Below are positions 17,921 through 27,211 of a stretch of DNA of 64,000 nucleotides, one piece after another. A program made the translations under genes and the position numbers. The notes under the pieces were generated by a model that had not been told where the DNA came from, made no database searches, and saw only the letters and a program-made list of their open reading frames with translations. Numbering within the stretch: the first letter of the stretch is position 1; every line of letters begins with the position of its first letter. The stretch is from Butyricicoccus sp. (GTDB lineage: Bacteria; Bacillota; Clostridia; Oscillospirales; Butyricicoccaceae), in NCBI GenBank assembly GCA_017886875.1, contig JAGHIZ010000069.1, positions 124,001-188,000 on the forward strand. The letters run 5' to 3'.

Positions 17921-18724
17921 ATGCTTGTAGATTTACACACACATTCTAAGTATTCATTTGATGCACAAGATGAAATACTAGATTTAACATTATCAGCTAT
18001 AAAAAAAGGTTTTTCATATATAGCAATAACTGACCATAAGGACTATTTTTGGAATAAAGAACCAATAGCACTTGATATAGAAAACGTTCAAAACGATATT
18101 GATAAAATTAGAAAAGAATTTTCAGATAAAATAACAGTTTTGAAAGGCATTGAAATAGGCGAAATATATGCGGATAAAAACGCTTTAGAGCTTACAAAAA
18201 ACTATAATTTTGATATTGTTATAGGTTCACTTCATTCAATGCCTAATGATATAGATTTCTATGATATGGATTATACTAAGCTAGATAGTGATAAACTGCT
18301 TAAAGAATATCTTTTAGAAGTTAAAAACATGTGTGAGTATGGCGGATTTGATGTGCTTGCTCATATAGATTATCCACTTCGTAAAATGGAAAAAGCTAAT
18401 ATTAAACCATCTTTTGAAAATTATATGGAGTTTATAACTCCTGTTTTAAAAACTATTATAGATAGAGAAATTGCACTAGAAATAAATGCAGCAGGTCTTT
18501 TTAGTTTTTTAAATAATGTTGGCCCTGAAAGTTTTGTGCTTGAAGAATATAAAAGATTAGGCGGAAAAATGATTTCCATTGGTTCTGATGCCCATTATGC
18601 AAAGGATATAGGCAGAGGAATAAAGGAATGTATAAATCATGCGATAAATAATGGTTTTGAATATGTAACTATATTTGAAAATAGAAAGCCTAATCAAATA
18701 TATATCGGGAAGGAAAAAATATGA
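17921..18724 (+). CDS. PHP-domain phosphoesterase, histidinol-phosphatase family
   Basis: 267 aa. Metal-binding motifs of the PHP fold: LVDLHTHSKYS at the N-terminus, ITDHKD, KGIEIGE, IGSLHSM, LAHIDYPLR and a C-terminal GSDAHYAKDIG. The set matches the HisK-type histidinol-phosphatase family, but such proteins also act on other phosphates and no his genes are nearby, so the substrate is open. The start was set at ATG 17921 because GGAGG lies 8 bp before it; an in-frame TTG at 17906 lacks a site. Its stop overlaps the ispE start (ATGA). Confidence 0.85.
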   Translation: MLVDLHTHSKYSFDAQDEILDLTLSAIKKGFSYIAITDHKDYFWNKEPIALDIENVQNDIDKIRKEFSDKITVLKGIEIGEIYADKNALELTKNYNFDIVIGSLHSMPNDIDFYDMDYTKLDSDKLLKEYLLEVKNMCEYGGFDVLAHIDYPLRKMEKANIKPSFENYMEFITPVLKTIIDREIALEINAAGLFSFLNNVGPESFVLEEYKRLGGKMISIGSDAHYAKDIGRGIKECINHAINNGFEYVTIFENRKPNQIYIGKEKI

Positions 18725-19587
18725 TTTTAGAAAAAGCATATGCAAAAATAAATTTAACACTTGATGTTACAGGTAAACTCCCAAATGGTTATCATTCGGT
18801 TAAAATGGTCATGCAGTCGGTTGAACTCCATGACGATGTTATATTATCTGAAGGCAGTCAAACTGGTATAAAAATTAAAAGTAATCTTAAATTTCTACCT
18901 AATGATAATACAAATTTAGCTGTTAAAGCAGCAAATGCATTTTTTGAATATACAAAAATACAAAATCCATTGCTTGAAATTGAGCTTGTAAAACGTATTC
19001 CAGTTGCAGCTGGTCTTGCGGGGGGTTCATCAAATGCAGCGGCTGTACTGCGAGGACTTAATAAAATGTATAACACAAATTTAAGTGTTGATACACTTTG
19101 TGAGATTGGTGTTAAAATAGGTGCTGATGTGCCTTATTGTATTAAAGGCGGCTCTATGCTTGCCGAGGGTATAGGTGAGATTTTAACCCCGCTTGCAAAA
19201 ATGCCTGAATGTTTTGTCATTATTTGTAAGCCTGATTTTTCAGTTGTCACAGCTAAAGTTTATGCTAAAATGAATGGCGGCGATTTGCCAGTGCACCCAG
19301 ATACAAATGGTATGATAGATGCACTAGAAAAAGCCGATTATGATGGTATCTGTCACAGACTTTATAATGTTATGGAAGAAGTGACAGGGGCAGAACATGA
19401 AGAAATCTCACAAATAGAGGATATTATGCTTGAATTTGGTTGTGATGGTACTGTGATGAGTGGTTCAGGTCCTACTGTATTTGGATTGTTTAGAGATGAA
19501 AACAAGGCGAAAAATGCAGAAAACAATCTGAAAAAAATATTTGATGAAACTTTCTTAACCAAAATACGCACACAAAATAATTTCTAA
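18721..19587 (+). CDS. ispE: 4-diphosphocytidyl-2-C-methyl-D-erythritol kinase
   Basis: 288 aa GHMP kinase of the non-mevalonate isoprenoid pathway. Motifs: AYAKINLTLDVTGKLPNGYH at the N-terminus, the ATP loop PVAAGLAGGSSNAAA and the C-terminal MSGSGPTVFG. It overlaps the PHP gene by 4 bp. Phosphorylation of CDP-methylerythritol supplies precursors for undecaprenyl phosphate, the lipid carrier used by the wall enzymes in this window. Confidence 0.97.
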   Translation: MILEKAYAKINLTLDVTGKLPNGYHSVKMVMQSVELHDDVILSEGSQTGIKIKSNLKFLPNDNTNLAVKAANAFFEYTKIQNPLLEIELVKRIPVAAGLAGGSSNAAAVLRGLNKMYNTNLSVDTLCEIGVKIGADVPYCIKGGSMLAEGIGEILTPLAKMPECFVIICKPDFSVVTAKVYAKMNGGDLPVHPDTNGMIDALEKADYDGICHRLYNVMEEVTGAEHEEISQIEDIMLEFGCDGTVMSGSGPTVFGLFRDENKAKNAENNLKKIFDETFLTKIRTQNNF

Positions 19588-19603
19588 AAATTATATAATA
19601 ATC

Positions 19604-19633
19604 GTATAAACAAAACAGTCTTTGTCAAAAATT
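19604..19633 (+). promoter_or_regulatory. Candidate sigma-F promoter of spoIIR
   Basis: GTATA (19604-19608), 15-bp spacer, then GTCAAAAATT, partly matching the sigma-F pattern (GYATA, about 15 bp, GGNRANANTR). spoIIR is sigma-F controlled in B. subtilis. Confidence 0.35.
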
Positions 19634-19665
19634 AAATTACAACTATGATGGAGGCTGTTATTATT

Positions 19666-20232
19666 ATGAAAATACGTCGTTTAGAGGTTTGTATTCTGAT
19701 TTTTATAAGTTTAATTTTTACATATTCAGCATTTATAAGTGTAAAACAAGATAATATATCAAATGGTCTGTTAAGGCTTCATGTGCTTGCAAATTCCAAT
19801 ACTTCACATGACCAAGAGATAAAGCTTTTAGTTCGTGATGCGGTTTTAGAGTTTTGTGAGCCTATTTTAAAAAATGCTGATAATAGAAATGAAGTATATG
19901 AAATTATGAATGAAAATATGCAAACTCTTGCAAATATTGCTCAAAAAACACTTTGGGATTTGGGAGAAAATAGAAGTGTTTCTGTAAGCTTAAAAGAAGA
20001 ATACTACCCAACAAGAGATTATACCGATTTTTCTTTACCTGCTGGAGAATACTTAGGGCTTAGAGTTATAATAGGCGAGGGCGAAGGTAAAAATTGGTGG
20101 TGTGTGGTGTTTCCTCCTCTTTGTAATGAACTTGCTGTGAGTGATGAAACCGATTATTTACCTAAAAAATATAGTATAAGATTTAAAACAGCAGAAGTTA
20201 TTGGAGAAATAAGAAATTACATATTGGGTTAA
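19666..20232 (+). CDS. spoIIR: Stage II sporulation protein R
   Basis: 188 aa. SpoIIR is secreted from the forespore and triggers SpoIIGA-dependent processing of pro-sigma-E in the mother cell. An N-terminal hydrophobic signal (about 8-24) is followed by the family signature LLRLHVLANSNTSHDQEIK and later by the ARG/GEY-type block SLPAGEYLGLRVIIGEGEGKN, WWCVVFPPLC. Start set at ATG 19666, 11 bp after GGAGG (19650-19654). Confidence 0.95.
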   Translation: MKIRRLEVCILIFISLIFTYSAFISVKQDNISNGLLRLHVLANSNTSHDQEIKLLVRDAVLEFCEPILKNADNRNEVYEIMNENMQTLANIAQKTLWDLGENRSVSVSLKEEYYPTRDYTDFSLPAGEYLGLRVIIGEGEGKNWWCVVFPPLCNELAVSDETDYLPKKYSIRFKTAEVIGEIRNYILG

Positions 20233-20307
20233 AAAAAGTATTGTGATATAATAAGGCTTGTGGTATGATAAAAAAGTTAATGCTAGATAAAATAAGGATG
20301 TGAAACT

Positions 20308-21621
20308 GTGTCTGAAAAGACTAAAAAGCTAGAAAGATTTTTTTGGTTTTATTTAATTTTAAATCCAATTTTGGATATTGTAAGTGGTTTGTATATCCAA
20401 TTTATAACAGGTGGAGATGTTTATAATGTTAGCATTGCACCTATCACGCCATCACTTGTAATAAGAATGTTTGTTCTTTTAGTAATGGTTGGTTACATAA
20501 TTATGATAAAAGACTGGAAAGCAGTCAAAATTGCGATACCGATGGGCATAGCTTGGATTTTAAGTATGTTGTCTGAGTTTATAACATTTGGTTCAATATC
20601 AGTTTTTATAGATATACAATATTTTTCAAAGTTTGCTTATAATATCGCAGTATTTTTTGTTTACTGTCATTTGATGTATCGTTCTGGTATGTCAAAAGAG
20701 CAAATCATTAAAAAAATAAATAAATATATTATGATTTCACTGTTTTTAATGACAGTTGTTATTGTTATACCTTATATCTTTGGTGCAGGTCATTACACAT
20801 ATGCTGACCGCTTTGGTTATCGTGGATTTCGTGGATTTTACTATTCAGGAAACGATATAACAGGTGCACTGATGATTTTGTTCCCAATCGGCTCATGTTA
20901 TTATCTATCAATTTCTGAAAAAATAGACAAAAAAATGCATATATTCTATGGTCTTACATTAGCTATGACATTGCTTAGTATGCTTATGATAGGCACTAAA
21001 ACAGCTTTTATTGCTATTGTTGTTACTATTTTCGCAGTTGCATTGTATGCTATTATAGAGCTTATAAAACATAATAAGCAAGTGGCTTTAAAAGTTCTTA
21101 TTGTGGTTGTGATTTTTGCTATTTTGTATGCAGTTATATCTGGTCTTGCTATGCTTTATAGTGGTCACGGTATGAGTCAAACATTAGGAGAGACTCTTAA
21201 AGGTATGGAACATGCAAATAATGAATCAACAGAGTCTCTTTTATTTAGTGGTAGATTAAATAAACTTATGCCAACATGGAAAGATTTCCGAGATGGTGGT
21301 TTATTAACTTGGCTATTTGGTGTAGGTCGTGGCTCTCAGCTTGAGACCATAGAAATGGATTTATTTGAAGTAATGTTCTATTACGGTATATTTGGCTTTG
21401 CCACTATGTTATGGCTGTATTTTAAAGAAGGATTTACATTTGTATATAGATTTATTAGAAACTTTAATGTAATAGGTCTTGGTGCATTTCTTTCTCTTGG
21501 ACTTTGCGTTGGATACCTTGTAATAGCAGGTCACGTTTTATTCACTGTTACTTCAGGATTTTATTTTGCCGTTATTTTGGCATATGCTAAGTTTATAACA
21601 ACTTGTGATTTGAAAAAGTAA
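20308..21621 (+). CDS. O-antigen ligase/polymerase-like polytopic membrane protein
   Basis: 437 aa with about eleven predicted membrane helices, starting at GTG. The late segment around FSGRLNKLMPTWKDF and the loop WLFGVGRGSQLE resemble the Wzy/WaaL O-antigen ligase superfamily, which join or polymerise lipid-linked glycans outside the membrane. Its polymer is unknown. It stands alone between spoIIR and an amidase, but it fits functionally with the tagO-wecB pair at 4-6 kb. The call rests on overall topology and weak motifs. Confidence 0.7.
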   Translation: MSEKTKKLERFFWFYLILNPILDIVSGLYIQFITGGDVYNVSIAPITPSLVIRMFVLLVMVGYIIMIKDWKAVKIAIPMGIAWILSMLSEFITFGSISVFIDIQYFSKFAYNIAVFFVYCHLMYRSGMSKEQIIKKINKYIMISLFLMTVVIVIPYIFGAGHYTYADRFGYRGFRGFYYSGNDITGALMILFPIGSCYYLSISEKIDKKMHIFYGLTLAMTLLSMLMIGTKTAFIAIVVTIFAVALYAIIELIKHNKQVALKVLIVVVIFAILYAVISGLAMLYSGHGMSQTLGETLKGMEHANNESTESLLFSGRLNKLMPTWKDFRDGGLLTWLFGVGRGSQLETIEMDLFEVMFYYGIFGFATMLWLYFKEGFTFVYRFIRNFNVIGLGAFLSLGLCVGYLVIAGHVLFTVTSGFYFAVILAYAKFITTCDLKK

Positions 21622-21627
21622 AAATAT

Positions 21628-21660
21628 ATGGGGACAGGTTTATTTTCCTGTTCCCATTTT
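21628..21660 (+). terminator. Terminator after the O-antigen-ligase-like gene
   Basis: Stem ATGGGGACAGG / CCTGTTCCCAT followed by TTTT. Confidence 0.75.
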
Positions 21661-21688
21661 GCTTATAACTGACAAAAGGGGAATTATT

Positions 21689-22384
21689 GTGAAAATTGTA
21701 GGCTTTTCAGTAAAAGATAGTAAATACCCTAGAAAAAGACGTAGAAATATACGAATATTTTTAGTGTTATTAGTTTTTGTTTTAATTATTTCAGCAATAA
21801 CTATGCTTATAAGCTTAATTTTTAACGCTTTTACAAATGATGAAGATGCAGATATAAAATATGTTGGGGATATACCTGTATATGAGGATTTTTTACCAGA
21901 AACAGCTATGGCTAGAACTGGTGAAAAACGAAAAATATTATATGTGGTTATACATGAAACCGATAATGTAAGTGAAGGTGCAGATGCAGAGGCACACAAT
22001 AATTTTATACATACAAATGGTGTTGATAATGAGCTTAGTTGGCATTATACAGTAGATGATCATGAAATATGGCATCATTTACCAGATAATGAAACCGCTT
22101 TTCATGCGGGTGACCATATGGAGGATAAAGGCGGAAATAAAAACGGTATAGGTGTTGAAATGTGTGTTAATGCTGATGGCGATTATGAAAAAACACTTGA
22201 AAATGCCGAACTTTTGGCTGCTCAACTACTTTTTGAATATGATTTAGATATAGATGACCTGAAAAAACATCAAGATTTTTCGGGTAAAAATTGCCCTTCT
22301 AAATTATTAGATGCAGGTAGATGGGACGAATTTGTGGATAAAGTAGAGCAAAATTTAGAGGCATTAAAACTTGCAGAAAATTAA
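21689..22384 (+). CDS. Membrane-anchored N-acetylmuramoyl-L-alanine amidase (Amidase_2)
   Basis: 231 aa starting at GTG 21689, 6 bp after AAAAGGGGA. A basic stretch and one membrane helix (about 21-46) anchor a zinc amidase domain. Zinc and active-site candidates: His89 in YVVIHETDN, the His pair in HYTVDDHEIWHH, HAGDH, and the late KHQDFSGKNCPSK. It should cleave the bond between muramic acid and the stem peptide. An upstream in-frame ATG at 21659 lies inside the preceding terminator and was rejected. Confidence 0.88.
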   Translation: MKIVGFSVKDSKYPRKRRRNIRIFLVLLVFVLIISAITMLISLIFNAFTNDEDADIKYVGDIPVYEDFLPETAMARTGEKRKILYVVIHETDNVSEGADAEAHNNFIHTNGVDNELSWHYTVDDHEIWHHLPDNETAFHAGDHMEDKGGNKNGIGVEMCVNADGDYEKTLENAELLAAQLLFEYDLDIDDLKKHQDFSGKNCPSKLLDAGRWDEFVDKVEQNLEALKLAEN

Positions 22385-22416
22385 AAATTTTTAAATATAG
22401 AAAGGAATAGAAAATC

Positions 22417-23439
22417 ATGATTTTAATTCTCAAACCAAATCCTGATAAGGAAAAAATCGACAAACTAATGCAGCATATCAAGGATAGAGGCTTGTCAATT
22501 AACTATTCTGAGGGTTCAAGAACTACAATTTTAGGTCTTTTAGGTGATACATCTGGTATTGACCAAGCAGATTTTGAAGTTTTTGATATTGTTGAACGTG
22601 TGCAACGTGTATCAGAGCCTTTTAAACAAGTAAACCGTAAAATGCACCCTGAAGATACTATTATAGAGGTTGCAGGTAAAAAAATCGGTGCAGGTTATTT
22701 TAATGTATTTGCTGGTCCTTGCTCTGTTGAAAGTGAGGAGCAAATTCTAGAAGTTGCTGAACGTGTAAAAGCTGCTGGTGCATCTTTCCTCCGTGGCGGT
22801 GCTTTTAAGCCTAGAACTTCTCCTTATTCATTCCAAGGCTTGGAAGCTGATGGCTTAAAGCTTTTATTGGAGGCTAAACGCCAAACAGGTATGCCGATTG
22901 TCACTGAAATTATGAGCGAAAAGCATCTTGATTTATTTGCTGATGTTGATATAATTCAGCTTGGTGCAAGAAATATGCAAAACTTTATGCTTTTAAAAGA
23001 GCTTGGCAGAAGTAACAAGCCTATTTTATTAAAGCGTGGTCTTTCTGCAACTATGGAAGAATTTTTAATGGCTGCTGAATATATTTTTGCAGGCGGTAAT
23101 CATAATGTTATGCTTTGTGAACGTGGTATTCGTACATTTGAAACAATGATTAGAAATAACCTTGATATTTCTGCTGTGCCACTGGTTAAAATGCTTACAC
23201 ATTTACCTATTATTATTGACCCAAGCCATGCAGCAGGTAAACGTGAAATGGTTGCTCCACTTTCTCGTTCTGCTATTGCAGCTGGTGCAGATGGTCTTAT
23301 GATTGAGGTACATAATAATCCGGAATGTGCATTATGTGACGGTGCTCAATCGCTTAATATACCAATGTTCGATGATGTTATGACTGATATTAAACGTCGT
23401 GTAGAGTTTGAAAACCGTAAGCTTGAAACAAGAATTTAA
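22417..23439 (+). CDS. aroF: 3-deoxy-7-phosphoheptulonate synthase (DAHP synthase, ferredoxin-like regulatory domain)
   Basis: 340 aa. An N-terminal ~70-residue ferredoxin-like domain (MILILKPNPDKEKIDKLMQ) precedes the type I-beta barrel, as in Thermotoga DAHP synthase. Barrel motifs: FAGPCSVES, FLRGGAFKPRTSPYSFQG, LLKRGLSAT and IIDPSHAAGKR with metal and phosphate ligands. It catalyses the first committed step of aromatic amino acid synthesis; the N-terminal domain is a known allosteric site in this class. Monocistronic with its own terminator. Confidence 0.96.
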   Translation: MILILKPNPDKEKIDKLMQHIKDRGLSINYSEGSRTTILGLLGDTSGIDQADFEVFDIVERVQRVSEPFKQVNRKMHPEDTIIEVAGKKIGAGYFNVFAGPCSVESEEQILEVAERVKAAGASFLRGGAFKPRTSPYSFQGLEADGLKLLLEAKRQTGMPIVTEIMSEKHLDLFADVDIIQLGARNMQNFMLLKELGRSNKPILLKRGLSATMEEFLMAAEYIFAGGNHNVMLCERGIRTFETMIRNNLDISAVPLVKMLTHLPIIIDPSHAAGKREMVAPLSRSAIAAGADGLMIEVHNNPECALCDGAQSLNIPMFDDVMTDIKRRVEFENRKLETRI

Positions 23440-23446
23440 AAAATTA

Positions 23447-23481
23447 AGCCGCATTATCTAAGTTGATAATGCGGCTTTTTT
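23447..23481. terminator. Bidirectional terminator after the DAHP synthase gene
   Basis: Perfect 12-bp stem AGCCGCATTATC / GATAATGCGGCT followed by T6. Confidence 0.93.
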
Positions 23482-24283
23482 ATGCATTTACAAGCTCATC
23501 AAGTGAGCCAAAACGATAACCCATCTGCTCATATTTGGTTAAAAGTTCATCTAAAATTTCTGCATTTGTGCTTGAGGTTGAATGTAAAAGCACAATAGCA
23601 CCATTGTGAATACGTGGTATAAGCTTTTCAAAAGCTTCATCATGAGTTGGTTGGTTATCTGCATACCAGTCTACATACGCAAGACTCCAAAAAATAGTTT
23701 TATAACCCAATTCCTTAGCCTGTTTTAAATTTTCTTCACTAAATTTGCCCTGTGGTGGACGATAAAATTTAGGAAGGTCTTTACCCGTTAATGTTTTAAA
23801 TTGTTCCTCAACGCCTTTAAGTTCTTTTTCAAAAGCCGCTTTATCAGAAATTTTGGACATATCGGGGTGAGTTGAAGTATGATTGCCCACTATATGCCCT
23901 TCATCTACCATTCTTTTTACAAGCTCTGGTGCAGTTTCAATGTAGTTGCTTACAACAAAAAAACATGCAGGAGCATTATGTTTTTTTAATGCATCAAGTA
24001 TAGCTGCTGTATCACCGCTTTCATATCCAGCATCAAAAGTTAAATAAATTACTGAGTCATTTGTATTACCAACATAATAGGCATCATACTCAGCAAGAGC
24101 ATCACTTGTAGCATTGCCAACTGGTGCAGAACCTTGACTTTGAAAAGATAATCCCCAGTCAGTAACTGCGGCTGCAACAGTAAGCTTATTATGTCCTATG
24201 CTAATAAAAGTGGAAAAAAGCATTACTGCACATATGCCAAGTATAACTGGAACTTTATGTTTTAAAAGCCACAATTTTATCAC
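23480..24283 (-). CDS. PdaA-type polysaccharide deacetylase
   Basis: 267 aa. An N-terminal membrane anchor (about 12-30) leads to a NodB domain. The first metal motif reads YLTFDAGYESGDT, the variant typical of PdaA proteins, followed by GNHTSTHPD with the two His ligands, FYRPPQGKFS, and the late IVLLHSTSSTNAE. PdaA removes acetate from muramic acid so that spore cortex muramic delta-lactam can form. Subfamily assignment rests on the FDAGYE motif and the sporulating context. Confidence 0.88.
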   Translation of the reverse strand: MIKLWLLKHKVPVILGICAVMLFSTFISIGHNKLTVAAAVTDWGLSFQSQGSAPVGNATSDALAEYDAYYVGNTNDSVIYLTFDAGYESGDTAAILDALKKHNAPACFFVVSNYIETAPELVKRMVDEGHIVGNHTSTHPDMSKISDKAAFEKELKGVEEQFKTLTGKDLPKFYRPPQGKFSEENLKQAKELGYKTIFWSLAYVDWYADNQPTHDEAFEKLIPRIHNGAIVLLHSTSSTNAEILDELLTKYEQMGYRFGSLDELVNA

Positions 24284-24338
24284 CGCCTAAACTTATTTAT
24301 TTTAATATATTAGACGATAATAAAAAATATGATTATAT

Positions 24339-24677
24339 TTAACTACCATAATCTTCTAAAAAATTGTTTATAGCCATTTCATCACTTAAAATTATGCCTT
24401 GTTTTAAAAGCTTTTGGTCAGCTTCAGGTAATGTTCTAATATCTATATCTGTAGTTAACATTGGCTCTGTATCACCATCTTTATAAATTACAACATAATT
24501 TCCTATAACAGTGGCATAATATGTTGGTGTAGTGGGTTGTTCACTTACAGGTGCAGCCGTAGTTTGTGTTTTAGGAGAAGTATAAACCGAGTGGACAGAC
24601 AGGCATGTGCTTGCGATTGCTGTTAAAATAAAGGGATATAAAATAATTTTTTTTATAGGTGATAATTTGGTATACAT
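24339..24677 (-). CDS. Secreted or anchored protein with BofC-like C-terminal domain
   Basis: 112 aa. One hydrophobic helix (about 9-27) is followed by a Thr/Pro-rich linker and then YATVIGNYVVIYKDGD, TDIDIRTLPEADQKLLKQGI and a final NNFLEDYGS. This C-terminal pattern recurs in clostridial proteins annotated as BofC C-terminal-domain-like; their role is not established. AGGAGG precedes the ATG on the minus strand. It is co-directional with the deacetylase (55-bp gap) and may share its transcript. Confidence 0.65.
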   Translation of the reverse strand: MYTKLSPIKKIILYPFILTAIASTCLSVHSVYTSPKTQTTAAPVSEQPTTPTYYATVIGNYVVIYKDGDTEPMLTTDIDIRTLPEADQKLLKQGIILSDEMAINNFLEDYGS

Positions 24678-24790
24678 AGAAATGACCTCCTTTTATATGC
24701 AATATAATGCACAAAAAAACTATGAAACATACAAAAAAAGTTTATAATGTATAAAAAATATACTAATATGTGGTCAAAGCTTAAAAATAT

Positions 24791-24819
24791 TTGGCTTTTG
24801 AATTTGATTATGGTATAAT
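24791..24819 (+). promoter_or_regulatory. Promoter of the class A PBP gene
   Basis: TTGGCT, 17-bp spacer, TATAAT. A leader hairpin begins about 14 bp downstream. Confidence 0.55.
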
Positions 24820-24832
24820 AAATAGGCTTATT

Positions 24833-24866
24833 GGATATATGCAGGCTGCTTGACTGCGATATATCC
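24833..24866 (+). other. Strong leader hairpin just before the PBP ribosome binding site
   Basis: GGATATAT-GCAG and CTGC-G-ATATATCC pair around a 9-nt loop, with one G bulge. No T-run follows. It ends 4 nt before AGGAGG at 24871-24876, so it could protect the mRNA 5' end or tune translation. Confidence 0.55.
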
Positions 24867-24886
24867 CACAAGGAGGTATATAATAT

Positions 24887-27169
24887 ATGGCAAATCGAAA
24901 GAAAGGAAATGTCGGTACTATTTTTAGACGAATTCGTTTTTTCTTGGTTTCCCTGATATTAGTTGGTGTAATGTGTGCAAGTATTTGCGGTGTTGCACTG
25001 GCTATATACCTGCGTGTGTATATTGAACCAAACTCTAAGCTTGATATGAATGAGCTTGTTTCAGGTATGAACATGACAAGTATGGTTTATGCTTGGGATA
25101 ACACACAACAAACTTATGTTGAATATGAAGTGCTTCGAGGTCTTCAAAACCGCATATGGGCAGATTTAGATGAAATACCAAAAAATTTGCAAAATGCTTT
25201 TATTGCTATTGAGGATAAACGCTTTTATGAACATAAAGGTGTTGACTGGGCAAGAACTGCAAACGGTGTTTTAAACTGGATTACGGGCAGAGAAGGCGGC
25301 GGTTCAACTATTACACAGCAGCTAATTAAAAATGCAACACAGTTTGATGATTATTCGGTTAAACGTAAGCTTACAGAAATATTTAGAGCTTTACAGCTCG
25401 AAAAGGATTTAAATGATAAAGATATGATACTGGAAATGTATCTTAATATTATCAATTTAGGTCAAGGTGCTTATGGCGTAAATACTGCTGCTACTACTTA
25501 TTTTGATAAGGAACTTAGTGAGCTTAATCTGGCTGAATGTGCAATTATAGCGGGTATTACTAAAAACCCGTCGCTTTATGACCCATTTAACCACCCAGAG
25601 AATATAAAAGAACGTCAAGAAGTTATTCTGGATGAAATGTGCAAGCAGGGCATGATTACAGAAGCTGAAAGAGATGCTGCAAAAGCTCAGCCACTTGAAT
25701 ATAAATATGAAGAAGCTCAGAATGCTTTAAATAACACATATTCTTACTTTACTGACACAGTAATTCAAGATGTTATAGATGACCTTGTTGAGAAAAAGGG
25801 TTATTCTAAGGAAATGGCAAGCTGGAAAGTAACTTCTGGCGGCGTTCAGATTTATACAACTGTAGACCTTAATGTTCAAAGCATACTTGAACAGGTCTAT
25901 GAGGAACAAACTAATTTCCCTAATGTATCTAAAAATGGCTCTGTGCCTGAAAGTGCAATGGTTATCTGTAATAAAGCAGGTGATGTTGTTGGTATAGTTG
26001 GTGGACGAGGTGCTAAAACAGGAAATCGCGTGCTTTTACGTTCTGAAACCGCACGTCAAGCAGGTTCATCTATCAAGCCGCTTTCAGTTTATGCACCAGC
26101 AATGGACGCTGGTATAATTACACCATATTCAGTTATGGATAATGAACCTTTTATGAAGCTTGACGGTAAAGACTGGCCTAGAAATGACAGCGGCGGATAT
26201 ACTGGCCCTATGGTTATACGTACTGCTGTTGCAAAATCTGTGAATGCAGTTGCTGTTCGAGTGGTAGATGCATTAACACCTCAAGCCGCTTTTGAGTTTT
26301 TAACAAATGATTTAAACTTTACTCATCTTAACTATCCAGAAGATGTTGACCTTAGCCCTATGGCACTAGGCGGCATGAATGGTGGTGTAACCGTTAGAGA
26401 AATGGCAACAGGCTATTCTATTTTCTTAAATGATGGCATATTCAATGGCGGAAGAACATATACAAAGGTTCTTAATTCTGATGGTACTGTGCTACTTGAA
26501 AACGAGCCACTTAACAGACAGGTTTTTGAAAAGCAAAGCACTGTTTATTATATGCGTGAAGTAATGCGTGCGGTAACTACTGAAGGTACTGCAACTCGTA
26601 TAAATATCCCTGGTATTGAAACCGCTGGTAAAACTGGTACTTCACAGAATAAACGTGACCTTTGGTTCTGTGGCTATACTCCATACTATGTAGGTGCTAC
26701 TTGGTTTGGTTATGATAGCGACTATAATTTAACGGGTGTAAGTGGTAACCCTTCTGTCACTGTCTGGAATGAAGTTATGAATAGAATTCATGAAAATTTA
26801 CCTTCAGCTGATTTAGACCGCGGGGATAGCAGCAATTTTGAAACCGCTTCATATTGTAAAATAAGCGGTCTTGCTCCTACGTCCGCTTGTAGGTCGAGAG
26901 GCAATGTTGCTACAGGTCGTTTTTGGATTGGTGATGCTCCAACAGAATATTGTGATGAATGTAGTTATTATAGACCAAGCACAAATAAAAAAAATAATAA
27001 TAGCAGTAGCAATAATAATAATGATGATGAACCAGAAACCGAGACACCAAACACTTCTGAAAATAACAATAATAACAACAATGGCGATAATAACAATCAG
27101 ACAACTGAAAACAACAATTCCAACACAGGTGAAACCACTGCACCTGTAGACCCTGAAACCGCAGCATAA
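24887..27169 (+). CDS. Class A penicillin-binding protein (glycosyltransferase plus transpeptidase)
   Basis: 760 aa. A basic cytoplasmic tail and one membrane helix (about 17-43) lead to a GT51 domain with catalytic Glu109 in FIAIEDKRFYEHKGVDW, then GGSTITQQLIKN. The transpeptidase domain has Ser394-x-x-Lys397 in AGSSIKPLS, an SVN motif in AKSVNAVAV and Lys582-Thr-Gly in AGKTGTSQNK. It polymerises and crosslinks peptidoglycan. The last ~60 residues are Asn-rich low complexity (poly-AAT/AAC), a common variable tail in PBP1A-like proteins. Confidence 0.96.
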   Translation: MANRKKGNVGTIFRRIRFFLVSLILVGVMCASICGVALAIYLRVYIEPNSKLDMNELVSGMNMTSMVYAWDNTQQTYVEYEVLRGLQNRIWADLDEIPKNLQNAFIAIEDKRFYEHKGVDWARTANGVLNWITGREGGGSTITQQLIKNATQFDDYSVKRKLTEIFRALQLEKDLNDKDMILEMYLNIINLGQGAYGVNTAATTYFDKELSELNLAECAIIAGITKNPSLYDPFNHPENIKERQEVILDEMCKQGMITEAERDAAKAQPLEYKYEEAQNALNNTYSYFTDTVIQDVIDDLVEKKGYSKEMASWKVTSGGVQIYTTVDLNVQSILEQVYEEQTNFPNVSKNGSVPESAMVICNKAGDVVGIVGGRGAKTGNRVLLRSETARQAGSSIKPLSVYAPAMDAGIITPYSVMDNEPFMKLDGKDWPRNDSGGYTGPMVIRTAVAKSVNAVAVRVVDALTPQAAFEFLTNDLNFTHLNYPEDVDLSPMALGGMNGGVTVREMATGYSIFLNDGIFNGGRTYTKVLNSDGTVLLENEPLNRQVFEKQSTVYYMREVMRAVTTEGTATRINIPGIETAGKTGTSQNKRDLWFCGYTPYYVGATWFGYDSDYNLTGVSGNPSVTVWNEVMNRIHENLPSADLDRGDSSNFETASYCKISGLAPTSACRSRGNVATGRFWIGDAPTEYCDECSYYRPSTNKKNNNSSSNNNNDDEPETETPNTSENNNNNNNGDNNNQTTENNNSNTGETTAPVDPETAA

Positions 27170-27176
27170 AATTTGC

Positions 27177-27205
27177 TTGCTATTTTAAAAATGTTATAGT
27201 ATAAT
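27177..27205 (+). promoter_or_regulatory. Promoter of the SRP RNA
   Basis: TTGCTA, 17-bp spacer, TATAAT, 7 bp before the first helix of the RNA. Confidence 0.65.
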
Positions 27206-27211
27206 AATCCT

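Noticed and set aside
26970-27150. AAT/AAC-rich tract considered as a CRISPR or tandem repeat
   Set aside because: No regular unit or spacers; it is an Asn-rich protein tail.
26910-27167. 85-aa Cys/Tyr-rich frame on the minus strand
   Set aside because: It is the antisense image of the Asn-codon repeats in the PBP tail; composition is an artefact of AAT/AAC repeats.
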